64,000 bases of DNA from Janthinobacterium sp. 1_2014MBL_MicDiv (GTDB lineage Bacteria; Pseudomonadota; Gammaproteobacteria; Burkholderiales; Burkholderiaceae_D), in contig NZ_CP011319.1 in assembly GCF_001865675.1 (NCBI RefSeq), positions 744,001 to 808,000 on the forward strand. The letters run 5' to 3'. Positions 25,551 through 34,436 of the stretch are shown piece after piece (the first letter of the stretch is position 1; every line of letters starts with the position of its first letter). Below the pieces are notes generated by a model. The model worked only from the letters and a program-made list of their open reading frames with translations. It was not told where the DNA came from and searched no databases. A program made the position numbers and the translations under genes.

Positions 25551-26714
25551 ATGAAGAAACAATTGAAAGTACTGACTGTATTCGGCACCCGTCCCGAAGC
25601 GATAAAAATGTCGCCTTTGGTGCGCCAGCTGGCCCTGCACGCGGATATCGACAGCAAAGTGTGCGTCACGGCGCAGCATCGGCAAATGCTCGATCAGGTA
25701 CTTGATCTGTTCGATATCACGCCCGATTTTGACCTTGATATCATGCGCCCGGACCAGAATCTGTATACGGTCACGACCGATATTTTGCAGAATATCGCCG
25801 AGGTATTTGCCGAATTCCGTCCTGACTATGTGCTGGTGCACGGCGATACATCAACGACATTCTGCGCCTCGCTGGCGGCGTTTTACCAGCGCATCCCAGT
25901 CGGTCACGTCGAGGCTGGGTTGCGTACGGGTAACCTGTATTCGCCCTGGCCCGAGGAGGCCAACCGACGCCTGACCAGCGTGCTCGCCGAGTTGCATTTT
26001 GCCCCGACCAAGGAAGCGAGCGCCAACCTGCTGAAGGAAAACGTCGATGCCGCCCGCATTGTCGTTACCGGCAACACGGTCATCGACGCCCTTGTCATGG
26101 TGCGCGACAAGTTGCGTGCTTCGCCGCAGCTGTACCAAGAGCAGGCTGAACGATTCCCTTTCCTGCGCGAGGGCGCGCGCGTCGTACTCGTGACCGGCCA
26201 TCGCCGGGAGAATTTCGGCGGCGGTTTCGAACGTATCTGCGTTGCGTTGCAACGCCTGGCACAGCAATTCCCGGAAGTCGATTTCGTCTACCCCGTGCAT
26301 TTGAATCCGCATGTCCAGGAACCCGTCAAGCGATTATTGAGCGGCGTCTCGAATGTGCATTTGATTGCTCCACAGGAGTACCTGCCCTTCGTCTTCCTGA
26401 TGATACGTTCCTACCTGATATTGACCGATTCCGGCGGTATTCAGGAAGAGGCGCCGTCGCTGGGCAAGCCTGTGCTGGTCATGCGCGACACCACCGAGCG
26501 GCCCGAAGCGCTGGCGGCGGGCACGGTGCGCCTGGTCGGCACCGATGTGGAGCGCATCATCGCCAACGTCACCGAGCTGCTCAGCGATGAAGATGCATAC
26601 CGGGCGATGAGTTTTGCCCATAATCCATACGGCGATGGCATGGCGAGCGTGCACATCATTGACGCGCTTCTGGCCCACCACACGCAGCAGGCGGCCAAGC
26701 CGGCGGTACTTTAA
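25551..26714 (+). CDS. wecB: UDP-N-acetylglucosamine 2-epimerase
   Basis: The 387-aa protein interconverts UDP-GlcNAc and UDP-ManNAc (non-hydrolysing type). It has VFGTRPEAIKMSPLVRQL at the N-terminus, TAQHRQMLDQVL, VHGDTSTTFCASLAAF, VGHVEAGLRTGN, and the C-terminal TDSGGIQEEAPSLGKPVLVM and TERPEA motifs with all expected catalytic residues. The ATG at 25551 has GGGAG at 25540-25544; a long open extension upstream is not protein-like. The start of wecC is 20 nt beyond the stop, so the two form an operon that makes UDP-ManNAcA. Confidence 0.95.
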   Translation: MKKQLKVLTVFGTRPEAIKMSPLVRQLALHADIDSKVCVTAQHRQMLDQVLDLFDITPDFDLDIMRPDQNLYTVTTDILQNIAEVFAEFRPDYVLVHGDTSTTFCASLAAFYQRIPVGHVEAGLRTGNLYSPWPEEANRRLTSVLAELHFAPTKEASANLLKENVDAARIVVTGNTVIDALVMVRDKLRASPQLYQEQAERFPFLREGARVVLVTGHRRENFGGGFERICVALQRLAQQFPEVDFVYPVHLNPHVQEPVKRLLSGVSNVHLIAPQEYLPFVFLMIRSYLILTDSGGIQEEAPSLGKPVLVMRDTTERPEALAAGTVRLVGTDVERIIANVTELLSDEDAYRAMSFAHNPYGDGMASVHIIDALLAHHTQQAAKPAVL

Positions 26715-26733
26715 ATTCAACAGGAACTATCAA

Positions 26734-28005
26734 GTGAATCAAAAAAAAATCAATACTATTTCAGTGGTCGGCTTGGGTTACATCGGTCTGCCGACGGCAG
26801 CCATGTTTGCGTCGCGAGGTGTCAAGGTAATCGGCGTCGACATCAGCCAGCACGCAGTGGATACCATCAATGCCGGCAAGATTCATATTGTTGAGCCTGA
26901 ACTGGATATGCTGGTGCACGCCGCCGTCACCGAGGGGTACTTGCGTGCAACTACCCGCCCGGAAGCCGCCGATGCCTTCCTCATCGCGGTACCTACGCCG
27001 TTCAAGGGTGTGCATGAGCCAGACCTGAGTTATGTGCGGGCCGCAGCCGAATCGATCGCGCCGGTGCTGAAAAAGGGCAACATCATTATTCTCGAGTCGA
27101 CCTCTCCGGTTGGTACGACCGAACAAATGCTGCAATGGATGCAGCTTGCGCGTCCCGACCTGCGCTTCCCGCTCAGTGCGGCGGACCATGACGTCGATGT
27201 GCACGTGGCATATTGCCCAGAGCGCGTACTTCCCGGTAATGTGGTGCATGAGCTGGTGGACAATGACCGTATCATCGGCGGCATGACAGAGCGTTGCGCC
27301 GCAATGGCTGCCGATGTGTATCGCGTCTTCGTGCGGGGCGAGTTGCTGCATACCAATGTCCGCACTGCCGAAATGAGCAAGTTGGCTGAAAATGCCTTCC
27401 GCGACGTGAATATTGCTTTCGCCAATGAGCTTTCTCTGATCAGCGATAAGCTCGACATTAATGTCTGGGAACTGATATCCCTGGCCAATCGCCATCCGCG
27501 CGTCAATATTCTGCAACCGGGCTGCGGTGTGGGAGGGCATTGTATTGCCGTCGATCCATGGTTCATCGTCGACAAGACACCGGAGCAGGCACGTTTGATC
27601 CGTAGCGCCCGCGAGGTCAACGATCATAAGCCGGAATGGGTGCTGGCGCAGGTACAGCAGGCGGTTGACGCGCTGGTGGCGACGGGACGGCCTGAATCGA
27701 CACTGACGGTCGCCATGCTTGGCTTGGCATTCAAGCCAAACATCGATGACTTGCGTGAAAGTCCAGCGTTGAGCATCGCGGAAAAATTCGGTGCGTCAAC
27801 CGGCGCCCGCTTGTTGTTGGTGGAGCCGAATATCGAGGCCCTGGGTGGTCCGCTTGCACAGCACGCGCTCGTCTCCGTCGAAGACGCGCTTGCCCAGGCC
27901 GATATCCTGGTGTTGTTGGTGCGCCACAGCGACTTCAAGGGAATTAACGACAAGCTGGCGCCTGGCGCGACGCTGCTGGACATCGTCGGCAACTCCTACG
28001 CCTAA
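26734..28005 (+). CDS. wecC: UDP-N-acetyl-D-mannosamine dehydrogenase
   Basis: The 423-aa protein oxidises UDP-ManNAc to UDP-ManNAcA with two NAD+. It starts INTISVVGLGYIGLPTAAMF (Rossmann), has SPVGTTEQM, AENAFRDVNIAFANELS and the catalytic Cys in QPGCGVGGHCIAVDPWF near residue 260, and ends with the UDP-binding domain (MLGLAFKPNIDDLRESPA). The start is GTG at 26734, preceded by CAGGAA; no ATG gives the normal N-terminus. Together with wecB it supplies the uronic sugar likely used by the next gene and possibly amidinated by the WbuX/HisH/HisF set. Confidence 0.93.
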   Translation: MNQKKINTISVVGLGYIGLPTAAMFASRGVKVIGVDISQHAVDTINAGKIHIVEPELDMLVHAAVTEGYLRATTRPEAADAFLIAVPTPFKGVHEPDLSYVRAAAESIAPVLKKGNIIILESTSPVGTTEQMLQWMQLARPDLRFPLSAADHDVDVHVAYCPERVLPGNVVHELVDNDRIIGGMTERCAAMAADVYRVFVRGELLHTNVRTAEMSKLAENAFRDVNIAFANELSLISDKLDINVWELISLANRHPRVNILQPGCGVGGHCIAVDPWFIVDKTPEQARLIRSAREVNDHKPEWVLAQVQQAVDALVATGRPESTLTVAMLGLAFKPNIDDLRESPALSIAEKFGASTGARLLLVEPNIEALGGPLAQHALVSVEDALAQADILVLLVRHSDFKGINDKLAPGATLLDIVGNSYA

Positions 28006-28063
28006 GCATAGTGCGGATGGAGTCGCTACCAGGCTCCATTGGCGTAGAACAGAGGGAAGAGGA

Positions 28064-29248
28064 ATGAGAGTTTTGCTGTTGAGTTTTTATTACACGCCCG
28101 ATCTGTGTCCAGGTTCGTTTCGTGCCGCGTCCCTGGCGGATGCCCTGCTGGCAACCTTGCCGGCAGGTTCGCATGTCGATGTGATTACGACCATGCCCAA
28201 TCGCTACAGCAAATTTTCGGCCGTGGCGCCGGAAGTTGAAGAGCACGCCGGCTTGACGATTCGGCGCATTGGCCTGCCTGCACACCAAAGCGGCATGCTG
28301 GACCAGTCGAAAGCTTTCCTTGCCTTTGCCCGCAGCGCAATCAAGCTGGCCAAATCAGCCGAGTATGATCTGGTCTGCGCGACTTCGTCGCGCCTGATGA
28401 CGGCCGTGCTGGGAGCCTGGATCGCGAGGAATCGTTGCGCTGCGCTGTACCTTGATATTCGCGACATCTTCGTCGACACCATCAAGGATGTGTTGCCCAA
28501 GCGTCTGGCAGGGATCGCCAAGCCGGTATTTTCCCTGTTGGAGAAGTGGACGATCCGTCGTGCGGACAAGGTCAATCTGATTTCCGCAGGGTTCGCCGAC
28601 TATTTCTCAAGCCGTTATCCCGATCAGAAATTCTCGTATTTTACCAACGGGATTGACGATGAATTCCTGTATATCGGAATGGGCGACAGAGCCGTTTCCA
28701 CTCCGGTGGCGCCACTTATTTCGATTGTTTACGCTGGCAATGTCGGCGAAGGGCAGGGCTTGCATCTGATCTTGCCCGCGCTGGCCAGGCGCTTGCGCGG
28801 ACGCGCGCGGTTTACCGTGATCGGCGATGGCGGGCGGCGGGCGGCGCTGGAGAGTGCATTGAGCGAGGCTGGCAGCGACAACGTTTCCTTCCTGCCGCCG
28901 ATGAAGCGGCAGGAATTGATCGCGGCATACCAGGCCGCGGATGTCCTGTTTGTGCATTTGAACGATTACGATGCGTTCAAGAAGGTATTGCCATCGAAAT
29001 TGTTCGAGTACGGGGCCAGCGGGAAGCCGGTATTGGCGGGGGTGGATGGCTATGCAGCGAAATTTGTTGCTGAGGAAATACCGAATGCAGCGGTTTTTTA
29101 TCCCTGCGATGCAGATGCCGCGGTCGCGGCCTTTGATCGTCTCGTGATCCAGGATACGCGCCGTGAACAATTCGTGGCCAAGTTTTCTCGCATGAACATT
29201 GCCAGGGAGATGGCCGGCGATATCATCGCCTCCTGCCGGCAGCCCTGA
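28064..29248 (+). CDS. GT4 glycosyltransferase (WbuB-like)
   Basis: The 394-aa GT-B enzyme of the GT4/WbuB group starts MRVLLLSFYYTPDLCPGSFR, has SRLMTAVLGAWIARNRCAALYLDIRD (split by a helix) and DYFSSRYPDQKFSYFTNGID, then a C-terminal donor site ISIVYAGNVGEGQGLHLILP, FTVIGDGGRRAAL and LFEYGASGKPVLAGVDGYAA. It probably transfers the ManNAcA-type sugar made by wecBC onto the lipid-linked precursor. The ATG follows GAGGGAAGAGG. In other genomes this gene tends to sit next to the heparinase-like and two-domain oxidoreductase genes, which here lie more than 10 kb away on the opposite strand. Confidence 0.87.
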   Translation: MRVLLLSFYYTPDLCPGSFRAASLADALLATLPAGSHVDVITTMPNRYSKFSAVAPEVEEHAGLTIRRIGLPAHQSGMLDQSKAFLAFARSAIKLAKSAEYDLVCATSSRLMTAVLGAWIARNRCAALYLDIRDIFVDTIKDVLPKRLAGIAKPVFSLLEKWTIRRADKVNLISAGFADYFSSRYPDQKFSYFTNGIDDEFLYIGMGDRAVSTPVAPLISIVYAGNVGEGQGLHLILPALARRLRGRARFTVIGDGGRRAALESALSEAGSDNVSFLPPMKRQELIAAYQAADVLFVHLNDYDAFKKVLPSKLFEYGASGKPVLAGVDGYAAKFVAEEIPNAAVFYPCDADAAVAAFDRLVIQDTRREQFVAKFSRMNIAREMAGDIIASCRQP

Positions 29249-29263
29249 GTCCAGGCAGTGGTT

Positions 29264-29298
29264 GCCGCGCGCGAGGTGCTTCCTGCCCCGCGCGTGGC
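29264..29298. terminator. GC-rich hairpin between convergent genes
   Basis: Inverted repeat GCCGCGCGCGAGG / CCCCGCGCGTGGC with a 9-nt loop, allowing one mismatch and one G-U pair, sits between the end of the glycosyltransferase and the end of trhO. There is no strong T-run on either side, so terminator activity is possible but not secure. Confidence 0.4.
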
Positions 29299-29310
29299 AG
29301 CCCTGAAGAT

Positions 29311-30207
29311 TTAATGGTTGTTGTTGTCAAAGCAATGCGGGCATGACACTTCATACACATATTCCGGCGCCAGCTGCTGGCGCGGCGTGACGACGGCGCG
29401 GCAGACAAAACACTGCACTGTTTCCGTCGGTTCCAGTTTCGGGTTCAGGGCCGTGCGGTAGTCGAAGACGAAGCAGTCGCCCGTGTAGTGCTCGCCGCCC
29501 ACTTCCTCGAAATATTTCAAGATGCCACCGTCGAGCTGGTACACGCTGTCGTAGCCGATTTCCTTCATGTGGATGGCGGCTTTTTCGCAGCGGATGCCGC
29601 CCGTGCAGAAGGTGACGACGGTCTTGCCTTCCAGCTCATCCTTGTGCGCGGCGGCCACGGCCGGGAATTCCGTAAACTTGTCGATGCGATAATCAAGCGT
29701 ATTGTTGAAGGTGCCCACGTCCACTTCAAACGCGTTGCGCGTTTCCATCATGACCACGGGTTTGCCCGCATCGTCGACGCCGGCGTCGAGCCAGCGCTTG
29801 AGCGTGTGCGCGTCGACGGACGGCGCACGGCCCAGTTCCGGCTTGATCAGCGGCATGCGCATGGTGATGATTTCTTTTTTCAGCTTGACCAGCATGCGTT
29901 TGTGCGATTGCTCGTTCGACAGGCTTTCCTTCCATTCCAGGTCCGCCAGGCGGGCGTCGCTGCGCACCCAGGCCAGGAAGGCGTCGATATGCTCGCGCGT
30001 GCCCGACAGGAACATGTTGATGCCTTCCGGCGTCAGCAGGATCGTGCCCTTCAGTTCCAGCGCCAGGCATTGCGCCTGATACAGCGGGCGCATGGCTTCC
30101 GTATCGTCCAGCGTAATGAATTTATACGCGGCAATATTGACAAAAGTGATGGCGGGCGTAGCGGCCAGCGGACTGGCGGCGGTGGAAACAGCGGTAGAGG
30201 CTTGCAT
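29311..30207 (-). CDS. trhO: tRNA uridine(34) hydroxylase (rhodanese family)
   Basis: The 298-aa protein is the YceA/TrhO family, which hydroxylates U34 of certain tRNAs to 5-hydroxyuridine using molecular oxygen. It has an N-terminal acylphosphatase-like part (FVNIAAYKFITLDD, GTILLTPEGINMFLSG) and a rhodanese domain with the active Cys in TVVTFCTGGIRCEKAA near residue 210, then DGGILKYFEEVGG. A C-terminal Cys-rich tail has CFVCRAVVTP and VSCPHCFD, a likely metal site seen in the longer members. The start at 30207 is chosen because the N-terminus then fits; a much longer open frame upstream only mirrors dnaE. Divergent from dnaE. Confidence 0.92.
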   Translation of the reverse strand: MQASTAVSTAASPLAATPAITFVNIAAYKFITLDDTEAMRPLYQAQCLALELKGTILLTPEGINMFLSGTREHIDAFLAWVRSDARLADLEWKESLSNEQSHKRMLVKLKKEIITMRMPLIKPELGRAPSVDAHTLKRWLDAGVDDAGKPVVMMETRNAFEVDVGTFNNTLDYRIDKFTEFPAVAAAHKDELEGKTVVTFCTGGIRCEKAAIHMKEIGYDSVYQLDGGILKYFEEVGGEHYTGDCFVFDYRTALNPKLEPTETVQCFVCRAVVTPRQQLAPEYVYEVSCPHCFDNNNH

Positions 30208-30408
30208 GATGGCGATCGGGTTAGACTGAACAGCCGATATTATAAGCCCGGCGGGCCGGGCGGGATACCCGGCATGTGGCGTTGTGCCATGGCAGCCGGC
30301 CGTGCATGGCCGGAATTTCTTGTCCGCGGCCCGGGCCAGCATCGCCGGTCGGAGGCCGCGACGCGGTAGAATAGACCCCATTGAATTTTGCACGAAACGG
30401 TACACAGG

Positions 30409-33400
30409 ATGGAAATGGTAATGCAAGAGGCCGGCGCTCCGGCCGTGACACCGCAAGCTGCGCAAGGGCCCGCATTTGTCCACTTGCGCGTGCACTCGGA
30501 GTATTCGATCGTCGACGGCCTGGTGCGCATCGACGATGTGGTGAAGGCGGCCGCGAAGGACAAGCAGGTGGCGCTGGCCGTCACCGACCTGTCCAACCTG
30601 TTTGGCATGGTCAAGTTCTACAAGGAGGCGCGCGGCAAGGGCATCAAGCCCATCGTTGGTGTCGACGTGTGGATCACGAATGACGACAACCGCGAAAAAC
30701 CGTCGCGCCTGTTGTTGCTGGCGAAGAACCGCATGGGCTATCTGCAGCTGTGCGAACTGCTGTCGACGGCCTGGCTGACGAACCAGTACAAGGGTCGCGC
30801 CGAGCTGCGCATCGAATGGCTGCAGGCGCTGGCGACGAATACCTATGAGCTGTACCCGGGCGAAAGCGCGGCGAATGGCTTGATCGCGCTGTCGGGCGCG
30901 CATTTCGGCGACGTCGGCATCGCCATCGAGAATGGCAACCTGGCCCTGGCCGAGCGCAATGCGCAGCGCTGGGCCGAGATTTTCCCTGGCCACTTCTATG
31001 TCGAGATCCAGCGCGGCGGCCAGGCCAACCAGGAGGCGCAGGTGCGCCATGCGGTGGCGCTGGCGGCCAAGCTGGGCTTGCCCGTGGTCGCCACGCATCC
31101 CGTGCAATTTATTTCCCCAGAGGAATTTATTGCCCACGAAGCCAGGACCTGTATCGCCGAAGGCGAGATGCTGGCCAACGCCAAGCGCGTCAAGCGTTTT
31201 AACGACAGCCAGCGCTTCCTGTCGCAGGCGGACATGGCGGAACTGTTCGCCGACCTGCCTGCCGCGCTGGCCAATTCCGTGGAAATCGCCAAGCGCTGCA
31301 ACCTGACCTTGACCCTGGGCAAGCCGCAACTGCCGAATTTCCCTACGCCGGACGGCATGACGATCGACCAGTTCCTCGTCGCCGAATCGCAGGCGGGCCT
31401 GGAAAAGCGCCTGATCCAGCTGTATCCGGACCCGGAAAAGCGCGAAAAGGAGCGCCCGCGCTACGAATCGCGGCTGAAATTCGAGACGGACACGATTTGC
31501 AACATGAAGTTCCCTGGCTACTTCCTGATCGTGGCCGAGTTTATCCAGTGGGCCAAGGAAAACGGCGTGCCCGTCGGCCCGGGCCGCGGTTCGGGTGCCG
31601 GTTCGCTGGTGGCGTATTCGCTGCTGATTACCGATCTCGACCCATTGCAATACAACCTGCTGTTCGAGCGCTTCCTGAATCCCGAACGCGTCTCGATGCC
31701 CGACTTCGATATTGACTTTTGCCAGGAAGGGCGCGACCGCGTCATTCAGCACGTCAAGGATTTGTACGGCAAGGAAGCCGTCTCGCAGATCGCCACCTTC
31801 GGTACCATGGCGGCCAAGGGCGCGATCCGCGACGTGGGTCGCGTGATGGACTTCGGCTACAACTTCTGCGACGGCATTTCCAAGCTGATTCCGTTCAAGC
31901 CGGGCAAGCCCGTGTCGATCGCCGACGCCATCGAGGAAGAGCCGCTGCTCAAGGAGCGCCTGGAAAACGAGGAAGAGGTCAAGCAGTTGCTGGACCTGGC
32001 GCAGCAGGTCGAAGGCATCACGCGCAATATCGGCATGCACGCGGGGGGCGTCTTGATCGCCCCGGGCAAGCTGACGGATTTCTGCCCGCTGTACACGCAG
32101 GGCGGCGACTCGGGCGTCGTGTCGCAGTACGACAAGGATGACGTGGAAGCCGTCGGCCTCGTGAAGTTCGACTTCCTGGGTCTGACGACCCTCACCATTC
32201 TCGACCGCGCCGTACGCTACATCAAGCAGCTCGATCCGGCGCAGGCGAACTTCGACCTGGCGACCTTGCCGCTGAACGACAAGCCGTCCTACGACTTGCT
32301 GACCAAGGCCAAGACCGTGGCCGTGTTCCAGCTGGAGTCGCGCGGCATGCAGGGCATGCTGAAAGACGCGCGTCCCGACCGCTTCGAAGACATTATCGCG
32401 CTGGTGGCGCTGTACCGTCCTGGCCCGATGGACCTGATTCCCGACTTCTGCAAGCGCAAGCACGGCGAACGCTTCGATTATCCCGACCCGCGTACGGAAT
32501 CGATTCTGTCCGAAACCTACGGCATCATGGTGTATCAGGAGCAGGTGATGCAGATGGCGCAGATCGTCGGCGGCTACTCGCTGGGCGGCGCCGACATGCT
32601 GCGCCGCGCCATGGGCAAGAAGAAGGCCGAAGAGATGGCCGAGCACCGCGAAATCTTCCGCGCGGGGGCGGCCAAGGACGGTTTGACGGCGGAAAAGGCC
32701 GACGAGATTTTCGACTTGATGGAAAAGTTCGCCGGCTACGGTTTCAACAAATCGCACGCCGCCGCCTACGCCCTGCTGTCCTACCACACGGCGTACCTGA
32801 AAGCGCACCACACGGCCGCCTTCATGGCAGCCAACTTGTCGCTGGCCATGGATGACACGGACAAGATCAAGATCCTGGTGGAAGATGCGCTGGAAATCTG
32901 CAAGCTGACCTTGTTGCCGCCAGACATCAACGAATCCGATTACCGCTTCACGCCGAGCGGCGCGGCGCCGTCCGTCAGCGGCAAGAAGGTCACGCAGATC
33001 CGCTACGGCCTGGGTGCCGTCAAGGGCTCGGGCCAGAACGCCATCGAAGCCATCATCGCCGCACGCGAAGCGGGCGGGCCGTTCACCAGCCTGTTCGACT
33101 TCTGCAAGCGCGTGGACAAGAAGCAGATCAACCGCCGCACCATCGAATCCCTGATCCGCAGCGGCGCCTTCGACTGCCTGAAGGTCGACCGCGCCATCCT
33201 GCTGGCGTCCGTGGCCTTCGCCATGGAATGCGCCGACCAGGCGGCCAAGGCAGCCAACCAGGTGAGCCTGTTTGGCGGCGACGACAGCGACATGGTGGCG
33301 CCGCCCGAGTACGTCAAGGTGCCCGTGTGGACGGACAAGCAGCGCCTGACGGAAGAAAAGATCGCCCTCGGTTTCTACCTGTCCGGCCATCTGTTCGATT

Positions 33401-33957
33401 CATATGCGCCCGAGGCGCGCCGTTTTGCCCGCACGAAATTGTCGGAGCTGTCGCCGTCGCGCGAGCCGCGCATGATGGCCGGCGTCATCACGGGCTTGCG
33501 CACGCAGATGACGCAGCGCGGCAAGATCCTCATCGTCACGCTCGACGACAAGAGCGGCACGGTGGAAGTGACCGTGTATGGCGAATTGTTCGATGCCAAC
33601 CGGAAAATCTTCAAGGAAGATGAATTCCTCGCCGTCGTCGGCAAGGTGTCGGAAGACCGTTTCTCGGGCGGCTTGCGCATTACGGCCGAGAGCGCCTTCG
33701 ACATCATCGCCGCGCGCGTGCAGTATGGCCGTCAGCTGGGTCTGGTATTGCCGGCCACGCTGGATGCCAAGCGCATCCGCGACGTGATCATGCCGCACCG
33801 CGCCGAGACGGGCCTGCCGATCGCCGCACGGGTCAGCCCGCAAGGCGTCAGCTGCGTGCTGCAGTTTGGCGAGGAGTGGAAGGTGGCGCCCTCGGACGAG
33901 TTGCAGACGGCGCTCGAGCAGATGCTCGGCGCGCAAGAGGTAGCGGTCGAATACTGA
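30409..33957 (+). CDS. dnaE: DNA polymerase III alpha subunit
   Basis: The replicative polymerase catalytic subunit, 1182 aa with the start at 30409 (ATGs at 30415 and 30421 are also possible; 30415 has better AGGA spacing). The PHP domain starts FVHLRVHSEYSIVDGL; the C-family polymerase core has PVGPGRGSGAGSLVAY near residue 390 and the catalytic aspartates in MPDFDIDFCQEGRDRV near 430; AVFQLESRGMQGML, GIMVYQEQVMQMAQ, GYGFNKSHAAAYALLSY follow; an OB-fold (ILIVTLDDKSGTVEVTVYGE) lies near 1045. Length is normal for the proteobacterial type. A clear intrinsic terminator follows, so it ends its transcript. Confidence 0.97.
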   Translation: MEMVMQEAGAPAVTPQAAQGPAFVHLRVHSEYSIVDGLVRIDDVVKAAAKDKQVALAVTDLSNLFGMVKFYKEARGKGIKPIVGVDVWITNDDNREKPSRLLLLAKNRMGYLQLCELLSTAWLTNQYKGRAELRIEWLQALATNTYELYPGESAANGLIALSGAHFGDVGIAIENGNLALAERNAQRWAEIFPGHFYVEIQRGGQANQEAQVRHAVALAAKLGLPVVATHPVQFISPEEFIAHEARTCIAEGEMLANAKRVKRFNDSQRFLSQADMAELFADLPAALANSVEIAKRCNLTLTLGKPQLPNFPTPDGMTIDQFLVAESQAGLEKRLIQLYPDPEKREKERPRYESRLKFETDTICNMKFPGYFLIVAEFIQWAKENGVPVGPGRGSGAGSLVAYSLLITDLDPLQYNLLFERFLNPERVSMPDFDIDFCQEGRDRVIQHVKDLYGKEAVSQIATFGTMAAKGAIRDVGRVMDFGYNFCDGISKLIPFKPGKPVSIADAIEEEPLLKERLENEEEVKQLLDLAQQVEGITRNIGMHAGGVLIAPGKLTDFCPLYTQGGDSGVVSQYDKDDVEAVGLVKFDFLGLTTLTILDRAVRYIKQLDPAQANFDLATLPLNDKPSYDLLTKAKTVAVFQLESRGMQGMLKDARPDRFEDIIALVALYRPGPMDLIPDFCKRKHGERFDYPDPRTESILSETYGIMVYQEQVMQMAQIVGGYSLGGADMLRRAMGKKKAEEMAEHREIFRAGAAKDGLTAEKADEIFDLMEKFAGYGFNKSHAAAYALLSYHTAYLKAHHTAAFMAANLSLAMDDTDKIKILVEDALEICKLTLLPPDINESDYRFTPSGAAPSVSGKKVTQIRYGLGAVKGSGQNAIEAIIAAREAGGPFTSLFDFCKRVDKKQINRRTIESLIRSGAFDCLKVDRAILLASVAFAMECADQAAKAANQVSLFGGDDSDMVAPPEYVKVPVWTDKQRLTEEKIALGFYLSGHLFDSYAPEARRFARTKLSELSPSREPRMMAGVITGLRTQMTQRGKILIVTLDDKSGTVEVTVYGELFDANRKIFKEDEFLAVVGKVSEDRFSGGLRITAESAFDIIAARVQYGRQLGLVLPATLDAKRIRDVIMPHRAETGLPIAARVSPQGVSCVLQFGEEWKVAPSDELQTALEQMLGAQEVAVEY

Positions 33958-33982
33958 CCGGTAGCAGCGCAAGGCAACGACC

Positions 33983-34019
33983 AAAGCCAAACCGGATGCG
34001 AATCGGGTTTGGCTTTTTT
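33983..34019 (+). terminator. Intrinsic terminator of dnaE
   Basis: An 11-bp stem AAAGCCAAACC / GGTTTGGCTTT closes over a GATGCGAATCG loop and runs straight into six T, 26 nt after the dnaE stop. It has T only on the plus side, so it ends dnaE rather than the convergent small gene. Confidence 0.88.
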
Positions 34020-34023
34020 ACAT

Positions 34024-34254
34024 TTACATGTCTTTCAGGCCAGTGATCGCATAGCCCTTGGCGGCGATTTGCTGGTGCGGCTGTTCGATATGGTAGTTGG
34101 GCAAGGCCTGGGCATCGTCGTCCACTTCGCTGGCGCGCACTTCCAGTTGCCAGTCGGTATTGGTCACTTCTTCCGGAATGATCTTTCCTTCTGGCACCGC
34201 GAGGTAGGAAAAAATGCCGTCGTGTTCGGCCCGGCGGTAGATGTCTACGCGCAT
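34024..34254 (-). CDS. Small conserved protein (DUF6139-like)
   Basis: A 76-aa protein beginning MRVDIYRRAEHDGIFSYLAV with PEGKIIPEEVTNTDWQLEV in the middle and ending in a helix plus GYAITGLKDM. The start at 34254 is fixed by a perfect AGGAGG 8 nt upstream. It resembles the DUF6139 proteins of Burkholderiales, from memory only; function is unknown. It has no signal peptide or membrane segment. It converges on dnaE and stands alone. Confidence 0.72.
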   Translation of the reverse strand: MRVDIYRRAEHDGIFSYLAVPEGKIIPEEVTNTDWQLEVRASEVDDDAQALPNYHIEQPHQQIAAKGYAITGLKDM

Positions 34255-34436
34255 GACTTGCCTCCTTGTAAGCGTTGGGGGGACCGGCGCACCGGATGTG
34301 CATACCGATAGTGCTAGCGTAACAGGATTGTGGCGCAGACGGGTTGTCGGCGTGTGCCGCAGGGGATGGCGTCGGGTAGCACCGGCGATGCAGTGACGCG
34401 GGGGCGGGGCGTCTTGCGATGGGGCGGAGCGTGGAA

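Noticed and set aside
29311..33390. Very long minus-strand open frame (1359 codons) continuing upstream of trhO across dnaE
   Set aside because: The part beyond 30207 mirrors dnaE codon texture and has no family features; TrhO begins at 30207.
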